DNA of 64,000 nt, taken from contig NZ_MIET01000022.1 in NCBI RefSeq assembly GCF_003590335.1, forward strand, positions 62,001 to 126,000, in the 5' to 3' direction. Positions 55,231 to 64,000 of the stretch are shown in pieces. The stretch comes from Pseudoalteromonas sp. MSK9-3. Its GTDB lineage: Bacteria > Pseudomonadota > Gammaproteobacteria > Enterobacterales > Alteromonadaceae. Within the stretch, counting starts at the first letter, position 1; each line of letters starts with the position of its first letter. The translations under genes were made by a program, and so were the position numbers. A model generated the notes under the pieces. The model was not told where the DNA came from, did not search any database, and was given only the letters and a program-made list of their open reading frames with translations.

Positions 55231-58200
55231 AGCTCATTAGCGTCACGCTGACTAATCTCGCATCCATCACCCAGGCAACAATTGATTTTGAGCAAACACC
55301 ACTGCAACAAAGTGGTTTATTTGCTATTACTGGCGATACTGGCGCAGGAAAAAGCACCTTGCTCGATGCTATTTGCTTAGCGTTATATGCAAAGACCGCT
55401 CGCCTTAAAAACGATTTAAAGAATACAGTTGCCTTTAATGGTGACGAAATAAAGCTGAATGACCCTCGTAATTTATTACGCCGAGGATGCGCACAAGGCA
55501 GCGCCGAAGTGCTATTTATCGGACAAGACAATCAACGCTACAAAGCGTGCTGGAAGGTCGCACGCGCACGCAACAAAGTAGATGGTCGGCTTAAAGTAGC
55601 CGAACACGAAATATACGCCTTAGCTGATGAGACACTCATTGCCCAAAAATCAGCTGCGGTAAAGTGCACTGAGCAGCTCATTGGCTTAAACTTTGAGCAA
55701 TTCACACGTGCTGTACTGCTTGCTCAGCATGAGTTTTCAGCCTTTTTAAAAGCCAGCAGTGATGAAAGGGCGCAACTGTTAGAGTGCTTAACGGGGACTG
55801 ATAAATTTAGCCGCATCGGACAGACAATATTCGAGCTACATAAAAATAAAAAAGTCGAATTAGAGCAATTGCGTTTGAGCTTAGAAGCCTATTCTTTGTT
55901 AAGTGATGAAGAGCTTGATGACATTACGATACAAAATAGGCAACATCACGCAGCATTAGAAGAGTATAAGCAACAGCAAAAGCACATAGAACAACAAAAA
56001 AACTGGCTGCAAACTGGCCAAGCTATACAAAGCAAAGTACAAGATCATACCACGCAGTTAAATCATGTTGCAGAGCAGCTTTCAACACAATCAGCAGAAT
56101 TTGAGTTAGCACAATTGGCAACCGTTGTAGCGCAAATCTCAGATAATAGGGCTCAAGCCAAGCAGCTCATAGTACAACACAAAGAATGTACTTTAGAGCA
56201 CGCGCAGCTTAATAAGGTGGATCTCACTGAAGAGATCAGAAAAAAAGAAGTCCAGCACCGCGACTTCATTGCTATAGAATCACAAACTAAAGCAACCTTT
56301 GAACAACAACAGCCAAGTATTATTCAAGTGAGAACACTTGATACAAACCGCACCGCAAACAAAGCCCAATTAGACAATGCACAGCGCGAGGTTGAGACAA
56401 TACAATGTACGCTCGATAAAACAGCAGCAGAGCAGCAAGCCCTGCAGAAAAATTTGTCAGACGATAATGCCAAAGCCACACAATTGCGTGACACATTAAA
56501 TAGCGATCCTCAGGGTGTTGCTGCATTACCACATTGGCAGCACCTTAGTGCATTGCTATTAAAGTTAGAACAATTAGCGACTCAGCGAACTACGCTCAGC
56601 AATGAACGCCAAGCAGCGACTCAACAAGTCACTCAGCTCGCTGAGCGGTGTGCACCGCTCACACTGCAAGTCGACAAACAACAGCAACACAGTTTACAGA
56701 TTGAGACACAATTAAACGCCCTAAAACAAGAGATTGCTCAGCTTGACTATGAAGCCATTCAACAGCGCCGTTTTGCGTTGCAGAGCGGGTTAGCGTGCAA
56801 AGAATCACTGCGTAATGTCGATACTGAGTTAACTCTATTACAGGTAGAATTAGATAAAACTCGCCACCAGCAGCACAGTTTAACGCTACAACTAAAAGAT
56901 ACTGAGCAACAAACCGAGTTAGCAAAACAGCGTGTTGCACTCACTCAGGATAATTATAACCAAGTACAACTGAGAGCCAGTGAAAATATTAGTGCCTTAC
57001 GCAGTGCGCTTCAGCCAGGCAAAGAGTGTGTCGTCTGTGGCGCAACAGAGCATCCCTACGGCGTAGAGCATATCGATGAACATTGGCAAAATTTGCTCGA
57101 TGACTTTAAAGTGCAAAAAGCGCAAGCAGAGCAAGCATTGCAACAAGCTCAAACGCGTTATACTGAGCACCTGAGCACACTCGAAGCCGTTAATGTCCAA
57201 CTACAAGTCACGTTGCAGCAGCAAGCGCAACTAGGGCTCAAATCGCAGCAATTAACCACACAGTTAAATGAATTGGGCGAAGTTGCTACTTTATCTGATG
57301 AGCAGTGCCATAGCCAGATAACATCATTGCAAGCGCAGCTTACACAGTATAGTGCGCTATCAGCCCAACAACAGGATGCGTGGCAACAGTTTCAACAGGC
57401 GCAAACCGCATTGCAAGCAGTCCAAACTGAGCTGAAAAATACCGAACAAGCTTTACAACAACACCAGCACACAACACAACACTGTGACCACCAGTTAACA
57501 CAGTTAAACCAAGATATCTGCGACATTGAGCGACAAGCCCAGCAACTTTTTAATGATGAGAATTGGTGGTCACTTTTTTCAGAGCAAAATCACCAAGCGC
57601 GGTTATCTCTCACGGCTCGAATTGAACAGCTACAACATGTTGAGCACTCTCTAAACCTCCTAGCCACATCGCAACAAAATGCGCGCAATGCATTAGATGT
57701 TATTTTAGCGCAGCATGCAGAGCAAACGCTGCAATGTGGAAATGCACAGCATCGCGTTGATACCTTAGCTGCCAGTGCACTGCAACTTGATCAAGCACGC
57801 GCATTATTGCTGCCCCTTGAGCAAACCCCTGAACAGTGGCAACAGGCTTTGCAATTGGCGGTAGATAATGCGCAGCAACAAGTAGTTGAAGTAAACAGTA
57901 CGCTTGCAACGCTTGCCCATGCTCTGCAAGAAAAAACCTTGAAACAAGCCAATTTGCAGCAGCAACTGAGCCAAATCGACCAGCAAACTCAAACCGTAGA
58001 ACAGCGCTTTGCACAGTGGCTGTCACAGCAACAGCCGGTCTTCCCGCAGTTAGACGCTGAGTTAATCGATTCAATTTTATGCCAAGACCAAACGCACTTT
58101 TTGGCACTGCATGCACAGCACAAGCAACTAACAACACAGCATGATCAAATACAAGCGACTTTGGTGCACCTGCAAGCTGAATATACTCAGCATCAAGCAC

Positions 58201-58880
58201 ATGCTATGACTGATAAGTCTGTCACTGAGCTTAACGCAAGCCTTGATAAACTAAATCAACAACAGCAAGCGACTCAAACGCTGTGGCTTGAATGTAATAC
58301 TTTGCTGACCCAGCACGAAAAGAATGTGGCGCAATTACAAGAAAAACAAACCCAGCTGTCCGCTCTGCAGGCAGATTACGAACACTGGCATTTACTCGAT
58401 AAACTCCTAGGCGACGCCACAGGGAAAAAGTTACGTAACATTGCCCAAACGCAGACCTTAAAAATATTATTACAATATGCAAATCAGCATCTTCAGAGCC
58501 TATCAAAACGATACAAGTTAACGGTGATTGGCCACTCACTTGATATTGCCATTATTGATAAAGATATGGCTGACGAGCAACGTTCTGTGAATACCTTATC
58601 TGGTGGCGAGTCATTTTTAGTGTCTCTGGCCTTGGCATTGGGACTTGCTTCTTTATCTTCGAATAAAGTACACATTGGTTCACTCTTTATTGACGAAGGC
58701 TTTGGTACTTTAGACCCAGAAACATTGAGTGTCGCGCTAGATGCGCTAGACTCTCTGCAAGCACAAGGGCGCAAAGTAGGGGTGATTTCACACGTAAGTG
58801 AAATGACCGAACGCGTAGCGACGCAAATACAGGTTAAAAAGCAACCCGGTGGCTATTCAAGTCTTACGGTAAAAGGATAA
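55227..58880 (+). CDS. sbcC: SbcC SMC-like ATPase subunit
   Basis: 1217 residues. Walker A GDTGAGKSTLLDAI at the N-terminus (about 36-49), very long Gln-rich coiled-coils, the zinc-hook CVVCG near residue 600 that joins two molecules, then the signature NTLSGGESFLVSLALA and Walker B LFIDEGFGTLD at the C-terminus. The coiled-coil is unusually rich in glutamine, which likely reflects drift and not a new domain. Works with SbcD as the bacterial Rad50/Mre11 pair. Confidence 0.96.
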   Translation: MKLISVTLTNLASITQATIDFEQTPLQQSGLFAITGDTGAGKSTLLDAICLALYAKTARLKNDLKNTVAFNGDEIKLNDPRNLLRRGCAQGSAEVLFIGQDNQRYKACWKVARARNKVDGRLKVAEHEIYALADETLIAQKSAAVKCTEQLIGLNFEQFTRAVLLAQHEFSAFLKASSDERAQLLECLTGTDKFSRIGQTIFELHKNKKVELEQLRLSLEAYSLLSDEELDDITIQNRQHHAALEEYKQQQKHIEQQKNWLQTGQAIQSKVQDHTTQLNHVAEQLSTQSAEFELAQLATVVAQISDNRAQAKQLIVQHKECTLEHAQLNKVDLTEEIRKKEVQHRDFIAIESQTKATFEQQQPSIIQVRTLDTNRTANKAQLDNAQREVETIQCTLDKTAAEQQALQKNLSDDNAKATQLRDTLNSDPQGVAALPHWQHLSALLLKLEQLATQRTTLSNERQAATQQVTQLAERCAPLTLQVDKQQQHSLQIETQLNALKQEIAQLDYEAIQQRRFALQSGLACKESLRNVDTELTLLQVELDKTRHQQHSLTLQLKDTEQQTELAKQRVALTQDNYNQVQLRASENISALRSALQPGKECVVCGATEHPYGVEHIDEHWQNLLDDFKVQKAQAEQALQQAQTRYTEHLSTLEAVNVQLQVTLQQQAQLGLKSQQLTTQLNELGEVATLSDEQCHSQITSLQAQLTQYSALSAQQQDAWQQFQQAQTALQAVQTELKNTEQALQQHQHTTQHCDHQLTQLNQDICDIERQAQQLFNDENWWSLFSEQNHQARLSLTARIEQLQHVEHSLNLLATSQQNARNALDVILAQHAEQTLQCGNAQHRVDTLAASALQLDQARALLLPLEQTPEQWQQALQLAVDNAQQQVVEVNSTLATLAHALQEKTLKQANLQQQLSQIDQQTQTVEQRFAQWLSQQQPVFPQLDAELIDSILCQDQTHFLALHAQHKQLTTQHDQIQATLVHLQAEYTQHQAHAMTDKSVTELNASLDKLNQQQQATQTLWLECNTLLTQHEKNVAQLQEKQTQLSALQADYEHWHLLDKLLGDATGKKLRNIAQTQTLKILLQYANQHLQSLSKRYKLTVIGHSLDIAIIDKDMADEQRSVNTLSGGESFLVSLALALGLASLSSNKVHIGSLFIDEGFGTLDPETLSVALDALDSLQAQGRKVGVISHVSEMTERVATQIQVKKQPGGYSSLTVKG

Positions 58881-58883
58881 TGT

Positions 58884-59549
58884 ATGCCGCACTTTCAAGG
58901 TGATGAAGCTGTAAATTATGATGCAAAAATTACAAAGTTAGTACCTGGGTATGAGCTATTACACCAGCTCACTGGCGCACAGTTACTCACTTTGCTCCCT
59001 GATGACTCTGTTATTTTAGTCGTTGGTGCGGGAACCGGTCGAGATATCATAGAACTTGCCAGTATAAATGAAAGTTGGCACTTTATTGCTCAAGATATCT
59101 CTGCTGATATGCTCGATATTGCAAAGACACAATTTACCGACCATGGTCTGCTATCTCGTGTTACGTTTCATTATGGTGAACTCACCACATTAGATACACC
59201 CGTTGATGCTGCACTGTGTTTACTGGTGATGCATTTTTTACCCGACAACGGGGATAAAGACACATTACTACACTCAATCCGACGCAACATGGTGTCATCA
59301 GGGGCGGTTTTTATAGCTGATTTAGTTGTGCCTGAAACCAAGTTTGAACGTGAAGCTCAACTGGCAATGTGTCGTACATTAGGGCTAACGGAAATAGGAG
59401 AGCAGCGTATGCGTCATAACTTAAGCCATGAGTTTTACCCACTTAATCGCATACGCTTGGCTGAGTTACTTGAAACATCAGGATTTTCAAACCCACATCA
59501 CTATTTCAAAGCACTTGGCTTTTCAGGGGTTGTTTGCCACGCTTTGTAG
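58884..59549 (+). CDS. Class I SAM-dependent methyltransferase
   Basis: 221 residues. The SAM-binding motif I is VILVVGAGTGRDIIELA (about 43-59), followed by the acidic end of strand 2 (IAQDISADMLDIA) and CLLVMHFLP. Overall it resembles the CmoA/UbiE-like methyltransferases. It begins 3 bp after the sbcC stop, so it is probably cotranscribed with sbcDC. Its last 44 bp overlap the convergent receiver-domain gene. The substrate is unknown. Confidence 0.85.
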   Translation: MPHFQGDEAVNYDAKITKLVPGYELLHQLTGAQLLTLLPDDSVILVVGAGTGRDIIELASINESWHFIAQDISADMLDIAKTQFTDHGLLSRVTFHYGELTTLDTPVDAALCLLVMHFLPDNGDKDTLLHSIRRNMVSSGAVFIADLVVPETKFEREAQLAMCRTLGLTEIGEQRMRHNLSHEFYPLNRIRLAELLETSGFSNPHHYFKALGFSGVVCHAL

Positions 59550-59904
59550 CAATACACTGAAGCTGTTTTTCTAAAGTATTTAAGCAGAACGGCTTCACTA
59601 TGATCCCATCAACTCTGGCGGAGATCAGCTTTAGCAACGTACGACGGTTGTCTTCACACGTCACCACCAAAATAGCCATTTTATGACAAGCAAGCTCGTG
59701 TTTTACTTTATCAATCAACATGGTGCCGTCCATTTTTGGCATGTTCAAATCCGTCACTAACAGATCAAACTTTTGTTTTTTCAAATAAGAGACAGCCTGC
59801 ATGCCATCAGTCGCTTCTGTGATGTCTGTGTATTTCAACTTGCGTAACATATTGATTAGAACATGCCGCATCAGTGGCATATCATCGACGACTAAAACCT
59901 TCAT
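59506..59904 (-). CDS. Stand-alone CheY-like receiver protein
   Basis: 132 residues. Conserved receiver residues: acidic pair in VVDDMPLMRH, phospho-acceptor Asp in LLVTDLNMPKMDG, Thr in VVTCED and Lys in IIVKPF. A basic C-terminal tail (TKRGKQPLKSQ) follows. No output domain, so it acts by protein binding. It overlaps the 3' end of the methyltransferase gene by 44 bp in tail-to-tail orientation. Confidence 0.9.
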   Translation of the reverse strand: MKVLVVDDMPLMRHVLINMLRKLKYTDITEATDGMQAVSYLKKQKFDLLVTDLNMPKMDGTMLIDKVKHELACHKMAILVVTCEDNRRTLLKLISARVDGIIVKPFCLNTLEKQLQCIATKRGKQPLKSQVL

Positions 59905-59943
59905 CCTTTACCTAACTCTTATACCAACCTTGTTAGTGAGAGA

Positions 59944-60471
59944 TTAGTCAAGGCTATCTAAAATGCCACATAATTTGCTAATTTTAATATTACTTAGCTG
60001 TCGGTAGTCAAAGTACGGACACACCACTAAGTTTAAGGTTCTGTCTACTGCAAACTCGTCATCTAGCCACTCTAGTGTGTTAGTAAAAATCTGATCTCGC
60101 AATAACTTTTTGGCATACGTTCGCCCTGCAATAATGTGATATTTGTAGAGTTTCTCACCAATTTTAGGAGGGCTAAACAACAAAGCTTCCTGACTATGCT
60201 GCTGTAATAAACAATTATCACGATATTTTTGCCATGTATCATACTTAGTAAAATTATGATCTCTATGATTTAGCTGCGCAATAAACTTAGCATAAACATT
60301 GAACACTTTACGCCACCCATTTCCAGATGCCATATTAATCGCGTTAATTTCACCACCAATAAGTGCCTGTATTTCATTTAAATTATGATATTCGGACATG
60401 GGGGGAGGGCGCTCAATATAAACAGCAATTAGCCCCGTGTCAGCGCCAAAACCCTGAGTTAGTATTTTCAT
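59944..60471 (-). CDS. Conserved hypothetical protein, possibly DUF6942-like
   Basis: 175 residues without signal peptide or membrane segment. [30 protein letters not shown] and [14 protein letters not shown] are its most family-like parts; [12 protein letters not shown] and [14 protein letters not shown] follow. I recall this pattern from uncharacterised gammaproteobacterial proteins and cannot confirm the family. The ATG overlaps the yaiI stop by 4 nt, so it is translated with yaiI. Confidence 0.65.
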   Translation of the reverse strand: MKILTQGFGADTGLIAVYIERPPPMSEYHNLNEIQALIGGEINAINMASGNGWRKVFNVYAKFIAQLNHRDHNFTKYDTWQKYRDNCLLQQHSQEALLFSPPKIGEKLYKYHIIAGRTYAKKLLRDQIFTNTLEWLDDEFAVDRTLNLVVCPYFDYRQLSNIKISKLCGILDSLD

Positions 60472-60920
60472 GATTTAGCACGTTGTAAAATACGGTCTAG
60501 CGCATTACCAAACGCTTGTTTATCCGTTGCTGACAGCTTTGCTGGGCCTCCGCTCATTTCCACACCGCTACTGCGCATTGTATCCATGAAATCACGCATA
60601 TTGAGAATCGATTTAATATTATGCTCCGTATATTCTTCGCCTCGGGGGTTAATCGCATGTACCTTGAGCTCAACCACTTCAGCAGCTAGGGGAATGTCTG
60701 AGGTGATCACGATGTCGCCTGGTTGTACCCGCTTTACGATTTCATTGTCTGCAATATCAAACCCTTGATTAACCCGTAGTAACGTCACAAATTGAGTTGC
60801 AGGTACTCGCATTGCGTGATTTGCCACAAGTGTTGTTTGTGTTTGCGTGCGCTGTGCTGCACGAAAAATAATTTCTTTTATTGGCGTAGGACAAGCATCT
60901 GCATCAACCCAAATTTGCAT
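60468..60920 (-). CDS. yaiI: YaiI/YqxD family protein (UPF0178)
   Basis: 150 residues. [50 protein letters not shown] and [20 protein letters not shown] are conserved UPF0178 motifs; the DADACP and TSDIPLA acidic residues suggest a PIN-like nuclease fold. ATG 60920 (AGAGGT 6 nt upstream) is preferred to the 17-codon longer start at 60971. Confidence 0.9.
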   Translation of the reverse strand: MQIWVDADACPTPIKEIIFRAAQRTQTQTTLVANHAMRVPATQFVTLLRVNQGFDIADNEIVKRVQPGDIVITSDIPLAAEVVELKVHAINPRGEEYTEHNIKSILNMRDFMDTMRSSGVEMSGGPAKLSATDKQAFGNALDRILQRAKS

Positions 60921-61031
60921 AGTAAAACCTCTGGTAGAATTGGTAGGTAAAATAATGATCTTGGCGACCATTGTAATCGTAACGCTCTATAATTTAAATT
61001 AATTAAACATTTTGACTGTAGGCATAACACC

Positions 61032-61562
61032 ATGCATAAAATTATGACGTTTGTATGTGTTTTATTTTTCACTGGATGCACAGGCATAGCAGAAGGAATA
61101 AAACCGGTTACCGAGCTCGACATCGAAAAATATCAAGGAAAGTGGTACGAGATTGCACGGTTAGACCATCGGTTTGAACGGGGCATGAGCAGGGTAACCG
61201 CAAACTATGCATTGAAACCTGATGGCTATGTAGAAGTAATAAACAGAGGTTATGTCGATGAAGAACAAAACTGGAAACAAGCCATTGGCAAAGCTAAGTT
61301 TGTCGGAGATAAACCAAACGGCCATTTAAAAGTGTCTTTCTTTGGCCCTTTTTATGGATCGTACGTTATTTTTGAACTGGATAAAGAAAACTATCAATAT
61401 GCCTACATTACTAGCTACAACAAAGACTATTTATGGCTGCTTTCAAGGACGCCTAGCGTCTCTGAGCAACGTCTAACCCACTTTATTAGCACAGCCACGC
61501 GCTATGGATTTGACACCGATGCGCTCATATTCATGACGCATAATGACACAAAGACACCTTAA
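61032..61562 (+). CDS. blc: Outer-membrane lipocalin (Blc family)
   Basis: 176 residues. The N-terminus has a lipoprotein signal with the lipobox FFTGC. Lipocalin motifs are YQGKWYEIARLDHRFERGM, SFFGPFYGSYVIFELD and YNKDYLWLLSRTPSV. Blc proteins bind lysophospholipids at the outer membrane. A variant of the GTAAAGCCCCTTTAC hairpin (61569-61589) follows the stop. Promoter not identified; it is divergent from yaiI. Confidence 0.92.
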   Translation: MHKIMTFVCVLFFTGCTGIAEGIKPVTELDIEKYQGKWYEIARLDHRFERGMSRVTANYALKPDGYVEVINRGYVDEEQNWKQAIGKAKFVGDKPNGHLKVSFFGPFYGSYVIFELDKENYQYAYITSYNKDYLWLLSRTPSVSEQRLTHFISTATRYGFDTDALIFMTHNDTKTP

Positions 61563-61568
61563 CGCTTT

Positions 61569-61589
61569 ACTGTAAAGCCCCTTGACAGT
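61569..61589 (+). terminator. Hairpin after the lipocalin gene
   Basis: ACTGTAAAG and CTTGACAGT with a CCC loop, one mismatch. Third copy of the motif at 861-885 and 50859-50873. Confidence 0.45.
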
Positions 61590-61731
61590 GAAGGCCCCGA
61601 ACACCAAGCCCCAATAAGGCAGTCTTATAACTGTCTGAAAAATTTAATATTAGTGTCAGGTACTTGTAACCGGTCCACGCAACACTGTTGTCTGTTTTAA
61701 AAACAACAATGATAGCAATCTGGAGTAACTG

Positions 61732-63618
61732 ATGAATCGTGTAGCATATTCTCTACTAGCAAGTGCCGTCGCACTTGCTTTAACCGCCTGTAATGGCGAC
61801 GATGGTGCCACTGGTGCTGCTGGCGAACAAGGCGATGCAGGTATCAATGGCACAAACGGCAGTGATGGCCAAAACGGCGCTAATGGCCAAAATGGTGTCG
61901 ATGGTACTACAGGAAAGAGCGGTGTAAACGGCGGTTCTGGTTTGATCCGTATTGCAACCGTGCCAGCAGGAGCAGAGGTAACGGGGTTACATTTAACACG
62001 ACAAGGTGACCTATTTTTCAATATCCAACACCCCAATGATGCCAACACTGAAGTTGATAGTTTTAACCAAAAAACCTATCACACAGGAACTGTTGGTGTA
62101 TTAAGTGGTGTGAACTTCAATAACTTACCTAGAAATATTGTCAGCTCTGCGGTACCACATAGTGATTCAGCTCTAGAGCAACAAACCGTAGTCTCTGCGG
62201 TAGGCCAATATCAGATTTTGGGTCAAACTGGCGACACCTTCGCGCAATTAAATGAACAAGGTCTACCTGGCGGATTAGGGGTAATATACGGGATCAGTTC
62301 AAAGCAAGAAATAATTAAAAATAACATGCCTGACTTTAATGGCTTTGTTCCTGCGGGTGAAAACTCAGGTTACTTATTTACTAACTGGGAAGACTACCCA
62401 GGAGGCATGAGTCGCTTAAAAATGAGTAAAGCAACTAATGGAACTTGGTCTGTAGAAGAAGCCATGATGGTTGATTTTGACTCAGTAAAAGGTACCGCTG
62501 CAAATTGCTTTGGCTCCGTATCACCTTGGGGTACACCGCTCACTTCTGAAGAGTGGATCGTTGACTCAAAAGTAGATACCACAACAAACCCTGCTTGGAA
62601 TAAGCCCACAGATGTCAGTTCTCGTTTAGAGAACTTTCGACAATTCCTTGCGCCAGAGTTCCCAAACCCTTATCGCTACGGGTATATTGCTGAGGTACAA
62701 AACCCAGCAACAGATACGCCAGATGTTGTTAAACACTTTACTATTGGTCGATATGAGCACGAAAACTCAGTGGTTATGCCTGACCGTCGCACCGTCTACT
62801 CCTCGCAAGATGACACCGGCGGTGTGCTATTTAAATTCATTGCCGATCAACCTGAAGACCTTAGCTCAGGTACATTATATGGCGCTAAGTTAACACAAGA
62901 TGCCGGCCTTAATGACCCAGCAGTCACCGGGTTTGATATTGAATGGGTTGAATTAGCATCCAATACCAATGCCCAGATAGAAACTTGGATCGCACAATAT
63001 GATGACGTTACCAGTGCAGATTACGTAGAGGGACAAACAAGCTACCTATCTGTCGCTGATGTACAAGCATGGGTTGATGGTAAAGCGACCTACCCAACCG
63101 TTGCACAAGGTGGTGGTCCCATTACAGCGGGTAAGCCTATGGATGATCGAGTGGCATTCTTAGAGTCTCGCCAAGCAGCTCGCTTAAAAGGCGCAACAGC
63201 TGAATGGCGTAAACTAGAAGGGATCAGCATAAACCATGACCGTGTACTAGAAGCAATTACGGGCCAAGATGTTATCGCGGGTGAAATTGTAGAAAAAGCC
63301 TATATGTATATTGGCATTGCTGATTTAGACAGCACCATGACAGATGGTGAAGGCGATATGCAATTGTCTGCTCGTGTAAAAGACTGTGGCGGTGTTTATC
63401 GCGCAAGCATAGACAGTAACTACAACCTGACACGTATTGAGCCTGTCGTTATGGGTGGCACATACCGTTCAAGTTTAACCGGCTCAGAGCGCTGTGATGT
63501 AAACCAGCTGTCTCAACCAGATAACGTCATTGTTATGCGTGATGGACGTATCCTTATCGGTGAAGATGGTTTTCAAGAAAACAATACTTTGTGGATGTAT
63601 GATCCCCAATCAAAGTAA
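61732..63618 (+). CDS. PhoX-family (DUF839) lipoprotein with collagen-like stalk
   Basis: 628 residues. Lipoprotein signal with lipobox LTAC (Cys20). Residues about 22-70 are Gly-Xaa-Yaa repeats rich in Asn, Asp and Thr, a collagen-like stalk. The rest is the DUF839/PhoX beta-propeller: GRYEHENSVVMPDRRTVYSSQDDTGGVLFKFIAD, LEGISINHDR and NVIVMRDGRILIGEDG. PhoX enzymes are Ca/Fe alkaline phosphatases. They are usually exported by Tat; this one has a Sec-type lipoprotein signal, so activity is uncertain. The haem-binding lipoprotein gene begins 77 bp downstream. Confidence 0.82.
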   Translation: MNRVAYSLLASAVALALTACNGDDGATGAAGEQGDAGINGTNGSDGQNGANGQNGVDGTTGKSGVNGGSGLIRIATVPAGAEVTGLHLTRQGDLFFNIQHPNDANTEVDSFNQKTYHTGTVGVLSGVNFNNLPRNIVSSAVPHSDSALEQQTVVSAVGQYQILGQTGDTFAQLNEQGLPGGLGVIYGISSKQEIIKNNMPDFNGFVPAGENSGYLFTNWEDYPGGMSRLKMSKATNGTWSVEEAMMVDFDSVKGTAANCFGSVSPWGTPLTSEEWIVDSKVDTTTNPAWNKPTDVSSRLENFRQFLAPEFPNPYRYGYIAEVQNPATDTPDVVKHFTIGRYEHENSVVMPDRRTVYSSQDDTGGVLFKFIADQPEDLSSGTLYGAKLTQDAGLNDPAVTGFDIEWVELASNTNAQIETWIAQYDDVTSADYVEGQTSYLSVADVQAWVDGKATYPTVAQGGGPITAGKPMDDRVAFLESRQAARLKGATAEWRKLEGISINHDRVLEAITGQDVIAGEIVEKAYMYIGIADLDSTMTDGEGDMQLSARVKDCGGVYRASIDSNYNLTRIEPVVMGGTYRSSLTGSERCDVNQLSQPDNVIVMRDGRILIGEDGFQENNTLWMYDPQSK

Positions 63619-63695
63619 CCGTTAACATTTTATTAGTCTGAGCGGCACTCATCGCATTGCCGCTTTTTTTAGCAACAAAAATAGAAGTCATAAAA

Positions 63696-64000
63696 ATGAA
63701 ACAGCTTCTCTTAGTATTACTATTGCCTGTATCTATCACCGTGTTACTTGGCTGCTCAGAACAAAACATCATCCTCGGTACTGAACTTAACGCAAACACC
63801 CATACAGCACCACCCAGTGCCCCGCCATACCAAGTAGGCGATGACATTCCTGCACTGGCTTATATTGAACATAACGAAACGTACAATGCAGAATCGGTGA
63901 TCCCACCGCAGTGCTATACCAAAACAAACGGTGTAAATAATCCGTGTTATGCATGCCACCAAACTGACCGTACAGATCTAAATAGGCCAAATCAAATGGC
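63696..64000 (+). CDS. Haem-binding lipoprotein, 3' end outside window
   Basis: Open frame from ATG 63696 to the window end (101 codons, no stop reached). The N-terminus MKQLLLVLLLPVSITVLLGC ends in a lipobox Cys. A single c-type haem motif is visible (CYACH at about residues 85-89). It follows the PhoX-like gene in the same direction and is probably cotranscribed. Too short to name the family; a cytochrome-like electron carrier or haem-dependent enzyme of the envelope is likely. Confidence 0.75.
   Translation, partial: MKQLLLVLLLPVSITVLLGCSEQNIILGTELNANTHTAPPSAPPYQVGDDIPALAYIEHNETYNAESVIPPQCYTKTNGVNNPCYACHQTDRTDLNRPNQM

Noticed and set aside
57700..58200. 166-codon minus-strand ORF inside sbcC
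   Set aside because: Shadow of the Gln-rich coiled-coil: repeated CAG/CAA codons leave few stops on the other strand.
1..64000. tRNA, rRNA, insertion sequences, integrase or prophage genes
   Set aside because: I looked for transposase, integrase and structural RNA patterns on both strands and found none I could support.

Overview
The window looks like chromosomal DNA of a marine gammaproteobacterium of the Alteromonadales, most likely Pseudoalteromonas or a close relative. Pointers are the moderate-to-low G+C, the mix of gene families (LodA/LodB-type quinoprotein oxidase, carotenoid oxygenase with DUF2141, MacB-like efflux with a sigma-54 regulator, secreted GH3, PhoX-like protein) and abundant short palindromic intergenic repeats. 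This assignment is inference; there is no rRNA or other phylogenetic marker, and I saw no tRNA gene.

Layout. 1-10.9 kb: a metallo-beta-lactamase-fold protein cut by the window edge, a membrane diguanylate cyclase, a carotenoid oxygenase/DUF2141 pair, a large beta-propeller sensor kinase and small secreted or unknown proteins. 10.98-26.6 kb: a complete type I-F CRISPR-Cas locus embedded in dispersed palindromic repeats. The cas genes are all on the minus strand: WYL regulator, cas1, cas2-3, then a 245-bp regulatory gap, a 74-codon unknown ORF, csy1, csy2, csy3, csy4. Two arrays lie downstream of csy4 (16 and 19 spacers) and three upstream of the WYL gene (6, 4 and 5 spacers), plus degenerate remnants. 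26.6-34.9 kb: regulators (TetR, AraC/GyrI-like, LysR), glutathione transferases, a chemoreceptor, a cysteine-rich secreted protein. 34.9-36.1 kb: a second block of intergenic repeats. 36.1-39.7 kb: lodA/lodB-like genes. 40-47.3 kb: an efflux operon (adaptor, ATPase, duplicated permease) followed by an NtrC-family regulator and its kinase, with a sigma-54 promoter in front of the adaptor gene. 47.4-50.9 kb: GH3 glycosidase, YcsI-like protein and pxpA. 51-61.6 kb: housekeeping genes (yebC family, HAD phosphatase, sbcDC, methyltransferase, CheY-like, yaiI, lipocalin). 61.7-64 kb: a PhoX-like lipoprotein with a collagen-like stalk and the start of a haem-binding lipoprotein.

The most interesting signal lies in the gap between cas2-3 and the csy operon. 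On the plus strand, opposite to the cas genes, sits a solitary repeat - 19-nt guide - repeat unit closed by a perfect 11-bp hairpin. The first 11 nt of the guide match a site about 100 bp away that carries the type I-F CC PAM and lies next to the -35 box of the putative csy promoter. This is the arrangement expected of a crRNA-like RNA that sends the Csy complex to repress its own operon. A 74-codon ORF of unknown function leads the repressed operon and a WYL-domain regulator sits at the adaptation end, so the locus may have two control layers.

The arrays also record a history of duplication and decay: three repeat lineages, two leader types, a leaderless array, a one-spacer remnant, a zero-spacer remnant and one spacer cut to 14 nt.
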